Of a stretch of 64,000 nucleotides of DNA, positions 36,495-45,225 are shown piece after piece. The position numbers and the translations under genes are program-made. Numbering within the stretch: the first letter of the stretch is position 1; each line of letters starts with the position of its first letter. The notes under the pieces were generated by a model. That model worked only from the letters and a program-made list of their open reading frames with translations, was not told where the DNA came from and did not search any database. This DNA is from Steroidobacter agaridevorans (lineage in GTDB: Bacteria > Pseudomonadota > Gammaproteobacteria > Steroidobacterales > Steroidobacteraceae), in the NCBI RefSeq assembly GCF_009932555.1, contig NZ_BLJO01000007.1, forward strand, positions 261,956 to 325,955. The letters are read 5' to 3'.

Positions 36495-36971
36495 ATGCAA
36501 CGTATCAACTACGCCCAGCAGTCCCCCGAGCTGCTGAAAAAATTCGCCGCGTTCAATCTCGCTCTCAAGGAAAGCACGATCGAGGAATCGATTCGCGATC
36601 TGGTCACGCTGCGCGCTTCGCAACTCAATGGCTGCGGCTTCTGCGTGGACATGCACGTCAAGGAGGCCAAGATTCACGGCGAGCGGGAACTGCGCCTGCA
36701 TCACGTCGCAGTCTGGCGGGAATCCACTTTGTTTGCGCCCCGCGAGCGTGCCGCCCTGGCGTGGACCGAGATTGTCACCAAGCTGCCGGAGCAAGGCGTA
36801 CCGGATGACATCTACGAGCGCGTGCGCGGCCAGCTGTCGGAAAAGGAAATCTCCGATCTGACTTTCGCCATCGTGGCGATCAATGGCTGGAACCGCCTGA
36901 GCGTCGCCTTCAAAAGCGTCCCCGGCTCCGCGGATGCGCTCTACGGCCTGGACAAGGCTGGATTGAAATAA
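36495..36971 (+). CDS. AhpD-like carboxymuconolactone decarboxylase family protein
   Basis: A 158-residue all-helical protein. The redox motif NGCGFCVDMHVKEA holds the CxxC pair and downstream His of AhpD-type alkylhydroperoxidases; the opening QSPELLKKFAAFNLAL and closing INGWNRLSVAFKS fit the same branch. Likely an organic-peroxide or thiol-peroxide reducing protein in the cytosol. ATG 36495 is favoured; a TTG at 36459 in the same frame lies inside the leader hairpin. Confidence 0.9.
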   Translation: MQRINYAQQSPELLKKFAAFNLALKESTIEESIRDLVTLRASQLNGCGFCVDMHVKEAKIHGERELRLHHVAVWRESTLFAPRERAALAWTEIVTKLPEQGVPDDIYERVRGQLSEKEISDLTFAIVAINGWNRLSVAFKSVPGSADALYGLDKAGLK

Positions 36972-36994
36972 CCCACACCGCGAGGAACATTCCC

Positions 36995-37810
36995 ATGAAG
37001 ATCCTGACGGCCATCGCCGCCACCGCCGCCGTGCTGACGGGCTCAACCGCCGCGTCGCAGCCCGCCAAGCCGACGATCCTTCTGGTACATGGCGCGTTCG
37101 CGGACGCCTCGAGCTGGAACGGCGTCATCTCGATTCTGAAAAAGGATGGCTATGACGTCGTTGCCGTCGCGAACCCGTTGCGCGGAGTCAAGAACGATGC
37201 GAAGTACGTCGATGACATCGCCAACGGCATCAAACGACCCATCGTGCTGGTCGGCCACTCGTATGGTGGCTCGGTCATCACCGAAGCCCAGGCGTCTAAC
37301 GTGAAGGCATTGGTCTATGTCGCCGCCTTCGCGCCCGACGTTGGCGAATCGGCGTCCACGCTGTCAGGCAAGTTCCCGGGCAGCACGCTCGGCGCGGCGC
37401 TGGCGCCGCCGGTCACGCTCGCCGATGGCGGCAAGGATCTCTACATTCAACAAAGTCGCTTTCACGAACAGTTCGCCGCGGACGTATCGCCAGCGCAGGC
37501 CGCGTCGATGGCGGCGGGCCAGCGTCCCATTACAGAAGCGGCGCTCAATGAAGCGAGCGGCGCCGCTGCCTGGAAAACGACTCCTTCATGGTTCATTTAT
37601 GGCGATGGGGACAAGAACATTCCCCCGCAAGTCCTGCAATTCATGGCTGAACGCGCCAGATCCAGATATACGGAAGTGGTCCACGGCGGCTCGCACGTAG
37701 TCATGACTTCGAATCCAAAGGCGGTCGCGAAAGTGATCGAGCGCGCGGCGACCGCCGTCACCAGCCCTTCACTTTCGTCCGCAGGCGAACCAGGTTCTTA
37801 TCGGCTGTGA
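36995..37810 (+). CDS. Exported alpha/beta hydrolase
   Basis: A 271-residue hydrolase with a signal peptide at 1-21 (LTAIAATAAVLTGSTAAS). HGAFADASSW forms the oxyanion region, GHSYGGSV the nucleophile elbow, GDGDKNIPP the acid and GGSHVVM the His. It resembles the YwfE/salicylate-esterase-like 'alpha/beta hydrolase' group often found in stress loci. It follows the AhpD-like gene by 23 bases, so likely co-transcribed. Its last 53 bases overlap the convergent SMP-30 gene. Confidence 0.87.
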   Translation: MKILTAIAATAAVLTGSTAASQPAKPTILLVHGAFADASSWNGVISILKKDGYDVVAVANPLRGVKNDAKYVDDIANGIKRPIVLVGHSYGGSVITEAQASNVKALVYVAAFAPDVGESASTLSGKFPGSTLGAALAPPVTLADGGKDLYIQQSRFHEQFAADVSPAQAASMAAGQRPITEAALNEASGAAAWKTTPSWFIYGDGDKNIPPQVLQFMAERARSRYTEVVHGGSHVVMTSNPKAVAKVIERAATAVTSPSLSSAGEPGSYRL

Positions 37811-38774
37811 TGTACAGCGTGCTGCCGTCGTCGCCGAAGGCCAGGTTGGCCGTCGGCACGCCGGTCGCGAGCGTACCCAGGTGCTTGCCGGCTGGCGAAT
37901 AAACCAGCACGCCGCCCGGGCCGGTGGCCCACAGCGTGCCATCGCGGCTGACCTTCATGCCGTCGGGCAGCCCTGGTTTCTTTTCCTGCGCGGCCTTGGT
38001 CGCGTCGAAGAAGACCTTGCCCACGCCGAGCGTGCCGTCGCTCTTGACCGGATAAGCCATCACGATCGCCTTGTTCGGATCGGAGTTGGCGACGTAGAGC
38101 GTCTGCTCGTCCGGTGAGAATGCGAGACCGTTGGGCCGGCTCAGCTCGCGAGTCAGCAAGGTGAGCTCGCCGCGCGCGTTCAATCGATACACGCCCTGGA
38201 AATCCAGCTCCTTGCCTGGATCGTCCACCTGTTTCGGCAAGCCATACGGCGGATCGGTGAAATACAGATCGCCGTTCGACTTGAACACCAGATCGTTGGG
38301 GCTGTTGAGGCGCTTGCCCTGGTACTTGTCCGCCAGCGTGACGAACTTGCCGCCGCTCAGCTTGGCAATCCGCCGATCGCCGTGCTGGCACATCACCAGC
38401 TCGCCGGCCTTGTCGAACGTCAATCCATTCGAGCCGGGCTCGCGGCCGGTGAACGGCTCGGCGCCGGTGTAGCCCGAGGGCTGCAGGAATTTTTTCAGGC
38501 CGCCGGACTCGGACCATTCCCAGATCATGTTCCGGGGAATATCGGAGAACAGCACGCGGCGCTTGGCAGCATCCCAGAGCGGGCCTTCCGACCATTCGAA
38601 CTTCTTCTCGGCCAGCAGCTCGATGCCCGCGCCCGGCTCCACCAGCTTGTCGAACACCGGATCGAGGCGCTCGATCTTGCCGAGCACCGGAACCTCTTTC
38701 GCCATCACCGCCTCTCCCGCCACGACCGACAGACCGAGCGCCAAGGGTAACGCAAGCAACATACGACGCATCAT
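37758..38774 (-). CDS. SMP-30/gluconolactonase family protein, exported
   Basis: A 338-residue six-bladed beta-propeller lactonase-type enzyme. Signal peptide 1-24 (LLALPLALGLSVVAGEAVMA). Metal ligands seen: Glu in FEWSEGPLW, Asn in LNSPNDLVF, Asp in FSPDEQTLYVANSD. AGGAGGGGG is well spaced from ATG 38774. It sits periplasmically, unlike the cytosolic SMP-30 protein at 61380. Could open sugar or other lactones outside the cytosol. Confidence 0.9.
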   Translation of the reverse strand: MMRRMLLALPLALGLSVVAGEAVMAKEVPVLGKIERLDPVFDKLVEPGAGIELLAEKKFEWSEGPLWDAAKRRVLFSDIPRNMIWEWSESGGLKKFLQPSGYTGAEPFTGREPGSNGLTFDKAGELVMCQHGDRRIAKLSGGKFVTLADKYQGKRLNSPNDLVFKSNGDLYFTDPPYGLPKQVDDPGKELDFQGVYRLNARGELTLLTRELSRPNGLAFSPDEQTLYVANSDPNKAIVMAYPVKSDGTLGVGKVFFDATKAAQEKKPGLPDGMKVSRDGTLWATGPGGVLVYSPAGKHLGTLATGVPTANLAFGDDGSTLYITADKNLVRLRTKVKGW

Positions 38775-38896
38775 CGGATCGCCCCCTCCTGGTTTTGGCA
38801 GCGATGATACCGCTACCGGCCGGGATCGACGCAAGGCCGACGCTTGGAACTGCAGCGGCTCTGCACCGTTTGGAATCCGGAGGTAGGGCACAAGAA

Positions 38897-39427
38897 GTGA
38901 AGACCACCGTCTGGACCCTCGGCCATTCCACCCATTCATGGGACGAGTTCGTCAGCCTGCTGCAAGCCTATGAGCTGCAGGCGGTCGCGGACGTGCGCCG
39001 CCTGCCCGGCTCGCGACGACTGCCGCAGTTCGATCAGGACACCATGGCGCAAGATCTGGAGCGGCTGGGCATCGCCTATCGATGGTTTCCGAAACTCGGC
39101 GGTCGACGGCGCACTCATAAAGACTCTCCCAACACCGGCTGGCGCAATGCTTCTTTCCGAGGCTACGCCGATCACCTCTCATCCGAGGAGTTCGCGGAGG
39201 GACTGGCGGAGCTGATCGATCTCGCCAGGCAAGAACGCACCACCCTGATGTGCGCCGAAGCCGTGTGGTGGCGCTGTCACCGCCGCTTGATTGCCGACGT
39301 GCTGATCCTGCGGGGAATCGAGGTCATCCACATTCTCGACGCCACACACTCCACACCGCATACACATACGCCGCCGGCTCGCGTCGTGAAAGGCAAGCTG
39401 ACTTATCCGGGCGACGAAGAAGAATGA
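38897..39427 (+). CDS. DUF488 family protein
   Basis: A 176-residue cytosolic protein of unknown function. WTLGHSTHSWDEFVSLL at the start, ADVRRLPGSRRLPQFDQD, GGRRRTHKDSPNTGWRNASFRGYADHL and LMCAEAVWWRCHRRLIAD are the family blocks; the Cys-x-His region suggests a metal or catalytic site. GTG 38897 is chosen since the family begins here; the open upstream stretch is antisense to the SMP-30 promoter. Confidence 0.85.
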   Translation: MKTTVWTLGHSTHSWDEFVSLLQAYELQAVADVRRLPGSRRLPQFDQDTMAQDLERLGIAYRWFPKLGGRRRTHKDSPNTGWRNASFRGYADHLSSEEFAEGLAELIDLARQERTTLMCAEAVWWRCHRRLIADVLILRGIEVIHILDATHSTPHTHTPPARVVKGKLTYPGDEEE

Positions 39428-39555
39428 TCGCGAGCGCGCGAGCAGAGCGCGCCTAACTGGCTTTATCCAACTGCATCGAAGTGGAGCTACCACGCCAGCG
39501 GCGTGCGTATGCAGACTTTGCGCGGCGAAGGGAATGGATAAACAGGAGGTTGCTC

Positions 39556-40833
39556 ATGAAGAAATTAGCAGAGTGGTCGCGTCGCCAGGCGATGCGAGCG
39601 GCGGCCGGCATGCTCATCGGCATCGCCAGCGTCGCTTCAGTCAGCGCGCAGACGACGGAACCGGCGTCGGCCGATCTCGGCGGGCCGCGGTGGGTGGCGA
39701 CGTGGAGCGTGCCGCCGATGGCGCATGGCTCGGCGCTTGGTGCAGGATCGAGATCGTTCGATAACCAGACGGTGCGGCAGATCATTCCTATCACCGTCGG
39801 CGGCAGTCGCGTTCGGATAAAGCTGTCGAACGAATATGGCGTCGGCGCTTTGATCGTTGGCGCCGCGCACGTTGCAGTTCAATCTGCGGGTGCTTCGATC
39901 GCGCCGGGCACGGATCGCGCGCTGACATTCCGTGGACAGGCCTCAGTTGTCATTCCGGAAGGCGCGACGGCATTGAGCGATCCCGTCAACTTCGCTGTGC
40001 CGTCGAACACACGCCTCGCGATCAGCTTGTATTTCCCGCAGAACACCGGCTTCGTGACCTATCACGAGAATGCCAATCAAACTGCGTACACCTCCGCGCC
40101 GGGCAACTTCAGCGCTGCGGTCGACTTGCCCGTTCAGGACGACACGTCGGTGTCGCGCTATGTCCTGACGTTCGTCGAAGTGCTTTCGCCGAGAAGTGTC
40201 GATGGGCTCGCGCTGTTCGGCGATTCCATCAGCGAAGGCTCGACCACGACGCTGAATGCAAATCGCCGGGTCAGCGACGTGTTGTCACGCTGGTTCAATC
40301 CGCCGATCGGCCCTGGGCGATTGGCAGTGCTGAATCAATCGAGCGGCTGCGGGCGATTGCTGTTCGACACCTGTGGCCCGAAAGGGTTGTCGCGCTTCGA
40401 TCGTGAAGTCCTGAATGCCACCGGCGTCGATCAAGTGCTGATCGAGCTGGGCTACGGCGACATCATCTTCCCGACTGCCTTCGGCGTGCCCGAAGAGATC
40501 GTCAGCGCGGAGCAGATCATCGCTGGCTTGAAACAATTGGTCCGTCGCGCACGACTCGGCGGGCTGCGTGTCTACGGCGCGACGATCCCACCGAACGCCA
40601 GCACGCCATTCCCCAACGTCCACACACCAGAGAACGAAGCCAAGCGCCAGACCGTGAATCAGTGGATCCGCACCAGCCGGCAGTTCGACGCCGTCGTCGA
40701 GTTCGACGTGACGCTGCGCGACCCGGGCAATCCGCTGCAACTCCTGCCTGCGTATGACTCGGGCGACGGCATTCACCCGAACGACGCCGGCCACGAAGCC
40801 ATGGCCCGCGCGATTGCGCTTTCCTTGCGCTGA
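39556..40833 (+). CDS. SGNH/GDSL family esterase, probably Tat-exported
   Basis: A 425-residue secreted esterase. The leader has a twin-arginine pattern (WSRRQAMRAAAGMLIGIASVASVSAQ). An N-terminal beta domain (residues 40-215) precedes the SGNH domain: block I LFGDSISEG, block III region ELGYGDIIF (Gly-Asp in place of the usual Gly-x-Asn), block V DGIHPNDAGHEAM with the catalytic Asp and His. AGGAGGT stands ideally before ATG 39556. Likely an acyl or xylan esterase; substrate unknown. Confidence 0.88.
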   Translation: MKKLAEWSRRQAMRAAAGMLIGIASVASVSAQTTEPASADLGGPRWVATWSVPPMAHGSALGAGSRSFDNQTVRQIIPITVGGSRVRIKLSNEYGVGALIVGAAHVAVQSAGASIAPGTDRALTFRGQASVVIPEGATALSDPVNFAVPSNTRLAISLYFPQNTGFVTYHENANQTAYTSAPGNFSAAVDLPVQDDTSVSRYVLTFVEVLSPRSVDGLALFGDSISEGSTTTLNANRRVSDVLSRWFNPPIGPGRLAVLNQSSGCGRLLFDTCGPKGLSRFDREVLNATGVDQVLIELGYGDIIFPTAFGVPEEIVSAEQIIAGLKQLVRRARLGGLRVYGATIPPNASTPFPNVHTPENEAKRQTVNQWIRTSRQFDAVVEFDVTLRDPGNPLQLLPAYDSGDGIHPNDAGHEAMARAIALSLR

Positions 40834-40841
40834 TCTCAAGA

Positions 40842-40859
40842 TGGACCCATAGGACCCAT
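40842..40859. promoter_or_regulatory. Tandem 9-base direct repeat before the MocR gene
   Basis: TGGACCCAT immediately followed by AGGACCCAT, 69 bases before the MocR start. MocR/GntR aminotransferase-fold regulators commonly bind direct repeats, so this is a candidate self-regulation site. Confidence 0.5.
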
Positions 40860-40927
40860 AGGAGATACGCACCGGCTGCAGCGACGGAGTCGGTGCTTCT
40901 GTGTGAGCGAACGCAAGGAAGCGCGTC

Positions 40928-42400
40928 ATGGTCAAGACGGTCACACTGCCTCTGCGCATCGAGCCCTCGATCGGCCAGACGCTGCAGGAACAGATCTATT
41001 TCTGTATTCGCCGCTCGATCGTGGAAGGACTGCTGCCGACCGATAGCCGCTTGCCTTCGACACGGACTCTGGCGGCCGATCTGGGTGTCTCGCGCACCAC
41101 CGTGCTGCTGGCGTTCGAGCAACTCAAGGCCGAAGGCTACCTGGTGCCGAGGCCGGGCTCCGGCATTTATATCGCAAAGGAGCTGCCGGACCGGCGACCT
41201 GCTCTGCGTGTCGTAGCGTCGGCGTCGACAATGAAACATCCATTGCTGTCAGCGCGCGGCCGGTCTCTGGCACGCACACGCCCCGTCGATCGACGCTCGC
41301 CCTTGCCGCCCCGCCCGTTTCGAGTCGGCACACCCGCAGTCGATTTGTTTCCAGTCCGACTCTGGTCGCAGATCGCACGCCAGTGCGTCCGCTCGTTGTC
41401 GCCCGCGCGCTTGGATTATTCGCGTCTGGCCGGGCTGCGTCGGTTGCGTGAAGCGATCGCCGAACAGATGCGCTCGCGAGGGACCAGTTGCGATCCGGAC
41501 CAGGTGCTGGTCGTCGCCGGCGCTCAACGCGGCATCGACCTCGTGTTTCATTTGCTGCTCGATGCCGGCGATGCCGTCTGGATCGAGGATCCGGGCTACC
41601 CGGGCGCACATAGCGCCCTGCTCTCGGCCGGCGCCCAAGCCGTGTGCGTGCCGGTGGATCCAGAAGGCATGATCATCGATCGCTCGACGCCTGACAGCAG
41701 CCGCGTCCGCCTCGCGTATGTGACCCCTTCACATCAATTTCCGCTCGGCATGCCCATGAGCCTGGCGCGACGGCACATGCTCCTGGCGTGGGCCAGCGAA
41801 TCGCTGGCGTGGATCCTGGAAGACGACTACGACTGCATCTTCCATTACGACACTCGCCCTCTGCCCTGCTTGCACGCGCTCGATCCCGACGGCCGCGTCA
41901 TCTACGCCGGCTCGTTCAGCAAGACTTTGTTTCCAGCGCTGCGACTGGGCTTCCTGATCGTGCCGAGCGACGTAGTGGATGGTTTCGTAACGGCGCGAGT
42001 GGCGAGCGATGTTCATCCGCCGCTGCTGGAACAACTCATCCTCTCGGAGTTCATCACCCGCGGCCACTATCAGCGACATGTCCGTCGCATGCAGCAGGAG
42101 TATGCGGAGCGACTGCACGCACTGCGCACGTCCATCGACCGCACCGGCGCCGCCCTGCGCCTTCGGCCCGTTCACTCCGGGTTGCACGCCGTTGCGGATC
42201 TCGAGGGAGTGGATGCCGAGCTCGTCTGCACTCAAGCCGCTGCGCGCAAAGTCGAGGTCGTGCCGCTCTCTGCATATCGCTATGGGAGCGGCTCGAGTCA
42301 GAACGGATTGCTCTTGGGATTCGGCGCCTGCAAGCCCGCGGCGATTCGGGCCAGCATGTGGCAACTTGCCGCTGCGATCGACGCTGCCCGTCGAGCGTGA
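40928..42400 (+). CDS. MocR-type regulator (GntR winged helix fused to aminotransferase fold)
   Basis: A 490-residue PLP-binding transcription factor. wHTH at about 12-80 (LQEQIYFCIRRSIVEGLLPTDSRLPSTRTLAADLGVSRTTVLLAFEQLKAEGYL); a 40-residue linker; fold-type I aminotransferase domain from 115, with PLP-lysine in GSFSKTLFPALRLGF and the phosphate region GAQRGIDLVFHLLL. Relatives are PdxR, GabR and EhuR. No amino-acid or PLP gene is adjacent, so the target may be the upstream SGNH esterase, itself, or a distant gene. Confidence 0.9.
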   Translation: MVKTVTLPLRIEPSIGQTLQEQIYFCIRRSIVEGLLPTDSRLPSTRTLAADLGVSRTTVLLAFEQLKAEGYLVPRPGSGIYIAKELPDRRPALRVVASASTMKHPLLSARGRSLARTRPVDRRSPLPPRPFRVGTPAVDLFPVRLWSQIARQCVRSLSPARLDYSRLAGLRRLREAIAEQMRSRGTSCDPDQVLVVAGAQRGIDLVFHLLLDAGDAVWIEDPGYPGAHSALLSAGAQAVCVPVDPEGMIIDRSTPDSSRVRLAYVTPSHQFPLGMPMSLARRHMLLAWASESLAWILEDDYDCIFHYDTRPLPCLHALDPDGRVIYAGSFSKTLFPALRLGFLIVPSDVVDGFVTARVASDVHPPLLEQLILSEFITRGHYQRHVRRMQQEYAERLHALRTSIDRTGAALRLRPVHSGLHAVADLEGVDAELVCTQAAARKVEVVPLSAYRYGSGSSQNGLLLGFGACKPAAIRASMWQLAAAIDAARRA

Positions 42401-42425
42401 TCGCAGCGACAACTTGATCCTCTCG

Positions 42426-43739
42426 CTACTGCGCTTGTTCGGCCGGTTTGTAATCCGGCCCGCCCGTCTGCTCGACCGGCCGGTAGCCCGGGGCAAGGAA
42501 ATGCACGACCAGCAGCGCGAGCAGGTACACCGAGCCGCAGACCATGAAGATCGGCGTGTAGTCACCGACGGTCTGCAACACTTCGCCGACGAACTGAGCA
42601 AAGAACATTCCGCCGACGCCGCCCAGCATGCCGCCGATGCCGATCACCGTGCCCACTGCAGAGCGCGGGAAGACGTCACCGGGCAGGGTGTAAAGGTTCG
42701 CTGAGAAGCCCTGGTGTGCAGCGGTCGCCAGGCCGATGAGCGCAACGGCCGCCCACAAGCTCTCGACCTTGGTAGCGAAGACAATCGGCAAGGCGCAAAG
42801 CGCGCACACCAACATTGCGGTCTTGCGTGCGCTGGCCAGAGTGCTGCCACGCGCCAGCATACGCGATGACAACCAACCGCCGGCGACCGAGCCCACGTCG
42901 GAGGCGAGATAGATCGCCACGATGGGGATGCCGAACGACTTCAGATCGAGGCCGCGCGTGCGCGACAGGAAGTCCGGCAGCCAGAACAGAAACATCCACC
43001 ACACCGGATCGATCAGGAATTTGCCGAGCGCGTAGGCCCAGGTCTGGCGCATGCGCACGACCTGCGTCCACGGCATCTTCGGGCCCACGTCGGGCGGATC
43101 GCTCTCGATCAGCGCCAACTCGCCCGGCGTGACATGTTTGTTTTCGCGCGGCGCCGTGTACAGCATCCACCATGCGGGCAGCCACAGCAGCGTTGCTACA
43201 CCGACGATGACGAAGCTCGCGCGCCAGCCCATCGCCAGGTCGACGACGATGAAGGGCACGAGCAGCGGCGTCAGGATCGCGCCGATGTTGGTGCCGGCGT
43301 TGAAAATGCCGGTCGCGAGCGCACGTTCCTTCTTGGGAAACCACTCGGTGACGGCCTTGATGCTGGACGGGAAGCCGCCGCCCTCACCCACGCCGAGCAG
43401 CACACGTACCATGATGAAGTGCGTGATGTTGCGAGCCGCCGCATGTGAAATGTGCGCGATGGTCCAGACCGTGAACGCGATTCCCATGCCCCATTTGGCG
43501 CCGATGCGATCGACGAATCTGCCGAAGAACAGATACGACAACGCATACGCCGCCTGGAACCAGGTGACGATGTTCGCGTAGTCGCGCTCGCTCCAGCCGA
43601 ATTCCGGTTGCAGATAGCCGGGCTTCAACACACCGATCATCTGACGATCGATGTAGTTGATGATCATGGCCACGAACAGCAGCGCGACGACTACCCAACG
43701 ATATCGACCCGGCCCGAACGCCGATTGTCTTTCAGACAT
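42426..43739 (-). CDS. MFS transporter, ACS (hexuronate/aromatic acid) type
   Basis: A 437-residue 12-helix symporter. Helix 1 VALLFVAMIINYIDRQMIGVLKP, helix 4 motif LGVGEGGGFPSSIKAVTEWFPKKERALATGIFNAG, and SMLARGST-like loops are typical of the anion:cation symporter family. AGGGG precedes ATG 43739. Divergent from the AraC regulator and 1.5 kb from the gallate receptor and dioxygenase, so gallate or a related acid is a plausible cargo (inference). Confidence 0.9.
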   Translation of the reverse strand: MSERQSAFGPGRYRWVVVALLFVAMIINYIDRQMIGVLKPGYLQPEFGWSERDYANIVTWFQAAYALSYLFFGRFVDRIGAKWGMGIAFTVWTIAHISHAAARNITHFIMVRVLLGVGEGGGFPSSIKAVTEWFPKKERALATGIFNAGTNIGAILTPLLVPFIVVDLAMGWRASFVIVGVATLLWLPAWWMLYTAPRENKHVTPGELALIESDPPDVGPKMPWTQVVRMRQTWAYALGKFLIDPVWWMFLFWLPDFLSRTRGLDLKSFGIPIVAIYLASDVGSVAGGWLSSRMLARGSTLASARKTAMLVCALCALPIVFATKVESLWAAVALIGLATAAHQGFSANLYTLPGDVFPRSAVGTVIGIGGMLGGVGGMFFAQFVGEVLQTVGDYTPIFMVCGSVYLLALLVVHFLAPGYRPVEQTGGPDYKPAEQAQ

Positions 43740-43803
43740 GCAAACCCCTGATTGTCTTCAGTGAACAAACCCTGAAGCGCGCCCCCCGGCGCTGCAAGTT
43801 CCT

Positions 43804-43818
43804 CTTGCACCATGCAAG
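43804..43818. promoter_or_regulatory. Inverted repeat, candidate AraC site
   Basis: CTTGCA, CCA, TGCAAG between the MFS start (43739) and AraC-type regulator start (43854). Small but perfect. Confidence 0.35.
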
Positions 43819-43853
43819 CTATACCATGCTGCCCAACTCGTTCCGGAATTGCC

Positions 43854-44798
43854 ATGTCCAGAGTTCGATTCGTCGGGCGGACCGAAGGCGCCACGGTTCC
43901 CCGTTATCACCTGTACGGAGAAGCGGCGAGCGGCGTCGGCGACTGGTTCGTCAACGTGGAGCCGCTGGCCGACCGCTGCCGCGCCAACGGCTGGCGCATC
44001 GAGCCGCACAGCCATCCGCATTTCGGTCAGATCGTATTCGTGCGGGGCGGCGCTGGACTCATGACAGTCGAAACCGATCGCCGGCCGTTTGCGAGCCCCA
44101 GCGTGCTCATCGTGCCGGTCAACACGGTGCACGGGTTCGACTATGGCATGGATTCGGACGGCTGGGTACTCACCGTCGCCGAACCTTACCTGCGCAACCT
44201 GCTCGACCGCATGCCCGAGCTGCGCGCCGTATGGAGCGAGCCTCGCATCCTGTCGCTGGCCGTCGACGACGAAGAAACATCCGATATTCGCAGCGCCCTG
44301 CTGCGGCTGGACCGCGAGCTCGACGGACAAGCGGCCGGCAACGTGATCGCGGCCGAAGCCTGCCTGCTCACTGTCCTGGTCGCAATCCTTCGTCGCGGCG
44401 AAACCGCCACCGCGCTCCGCCAGAACAGCAGTGGAAACGCCGCGCTGGTGCGGGAATTCCGGGAATTACTGGAGCGGCGCTATCGCGAAGGCTGGACCGT
44501 CGCGCAGTTCGCCGCCGAGCTGAAAGTCCCGGTGGCGCAGCTGCGCAGCGCCTGCCTGCAGGTGGAAGGTCAGCCGCCCAGCAATCTGTTGCATGATCGG
44601 CTCCGGGTCGAGGCCCAGCGCATCCTGGTGTATTCGGACATGACCGTCGCGCAGGCCGCTTATTGGCTGGGCTTTCAGGATCCGGCCTATTTCACGCGCT
44701 TTTTCACCCGCATCTGCAACGAGTCGCCCAGCAAGTACCGCGAGCGCAAGCGTCTCAGCCCAGGCGACGCTTCACGATCAGCGCCAGGGGAATCGTGA
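43854..44798 (+). CDS. AraC family regulator with cupin sensor domain
   Basis: A 314-residue regulator. Cupin half at about 25-130 (IEPHSHPHFGQIVFVRGGAGLMTVE), HTH half at about 205-300 (WTVAQFAAELKVPVAQLRSACLQVEGQPPSNLLHDRLRVEAQRILVYSDMTVAQAAYWLGFQDPAYFTRFF). The His-rich cupin and overall shape recall PobR-type aromatic-acid regulators. ATG 43854 is preferred to one 14 codons upstream that overlaps the palindrome. Likely activates the divergent MFS gene and perhaps the gallate operon. Its end overlaps the YagU-like gene by 44 bases. Confidence 0.88.
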   Translation: MSRVRFVGRTEGATVPRYHLYGEAASGVGDWFVNVEPLADRCRANGWRIEPHSHPHFGQIVFVRGGAGLMTVETDRRPFASPSVLIVPVNTVHGFDYGMDSDGWVLTVAEPYLRNLLDRMPELRAVWSEPRILSLAVDDEETSDIRSALLRLDRELDGQAAGNVIAAEACLLTVLVAILRRGETATALRQNSSGNAALVREFRELLERRYREGWTVAQFAAELKVPVAQLRSACLQVEGQPPSNLLHDRLRVEAQRILVYSDMTVAQAAYWLGFQDPAYFTRFFTRICNESPSKYRERKRLSPGDASRSAPGES

Positions 44799-45225
44799 AA
44801 AAGAAGTGCGACATGAAGCCGCCGATGATCACCACCGGATCGAAATAGTCGGGGTGATTGTCGGAAGCCACCATGATCGCGGCGTGCATCACGATCCATG
44901 CTATTACGGCATAGATCAATCCAAGAAATGTTGCCTCGTAACCGCGCTCGCGGAAATACGGCCAGATCCAGGCGAACAACACGCCCCAGGCGATCGAAAA
45001 CAGGAAATGGATCCCGGTGCCGACCAGGTAGGCGATCCAACCGAGCGATTCCTGTAGCTGCTTGCCGAACACCAGGCCGGTGGCGTTACGTGGAATTCCG
45101 GCCAGTGGCATCAGGTTCTGCGCGCCAACCCAGACCGCCGCTTCATAGATCCAGATGACGATGCCGCCGACCAGGCCGGCGATCACGCCGGCCCGCGTCG
45201 CGAGCTCACGTTTGCTTTGCTCCAT
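44755..45225 (-). CDS. YagU-like inner-membrane protein
   Basis: A 156-residue protein with about four membrane helices. The second half (GTGIHFLFSIAWGVLFA, FLGLIYAVIAWIVMHAAIM, GFMSHFFFTIPLALIVKRRL) follows the pattern of E. coli YagU, an inner-membrane protein tied to acid resistance. ATG 45225 shares a base with the TonB receptor stop (TGATG), so it is translated with the receptor. Role here unclear. Confidence 0.7.
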   Translation of the reverse strand: MEQSKRELATRAGVIAGLVGGIVIWIYEAAVWVGAQNLMPLAGIPRNATGLVFGKQLQESLGWIAYLVGTGIHFLFSIAWGVLFAWIWPYFRERGYEATFLGLIYAVIAWIVMHAAIMVASDNHPDYFDPVVIIGGFMSHFFFTIPLALIVKRRLG

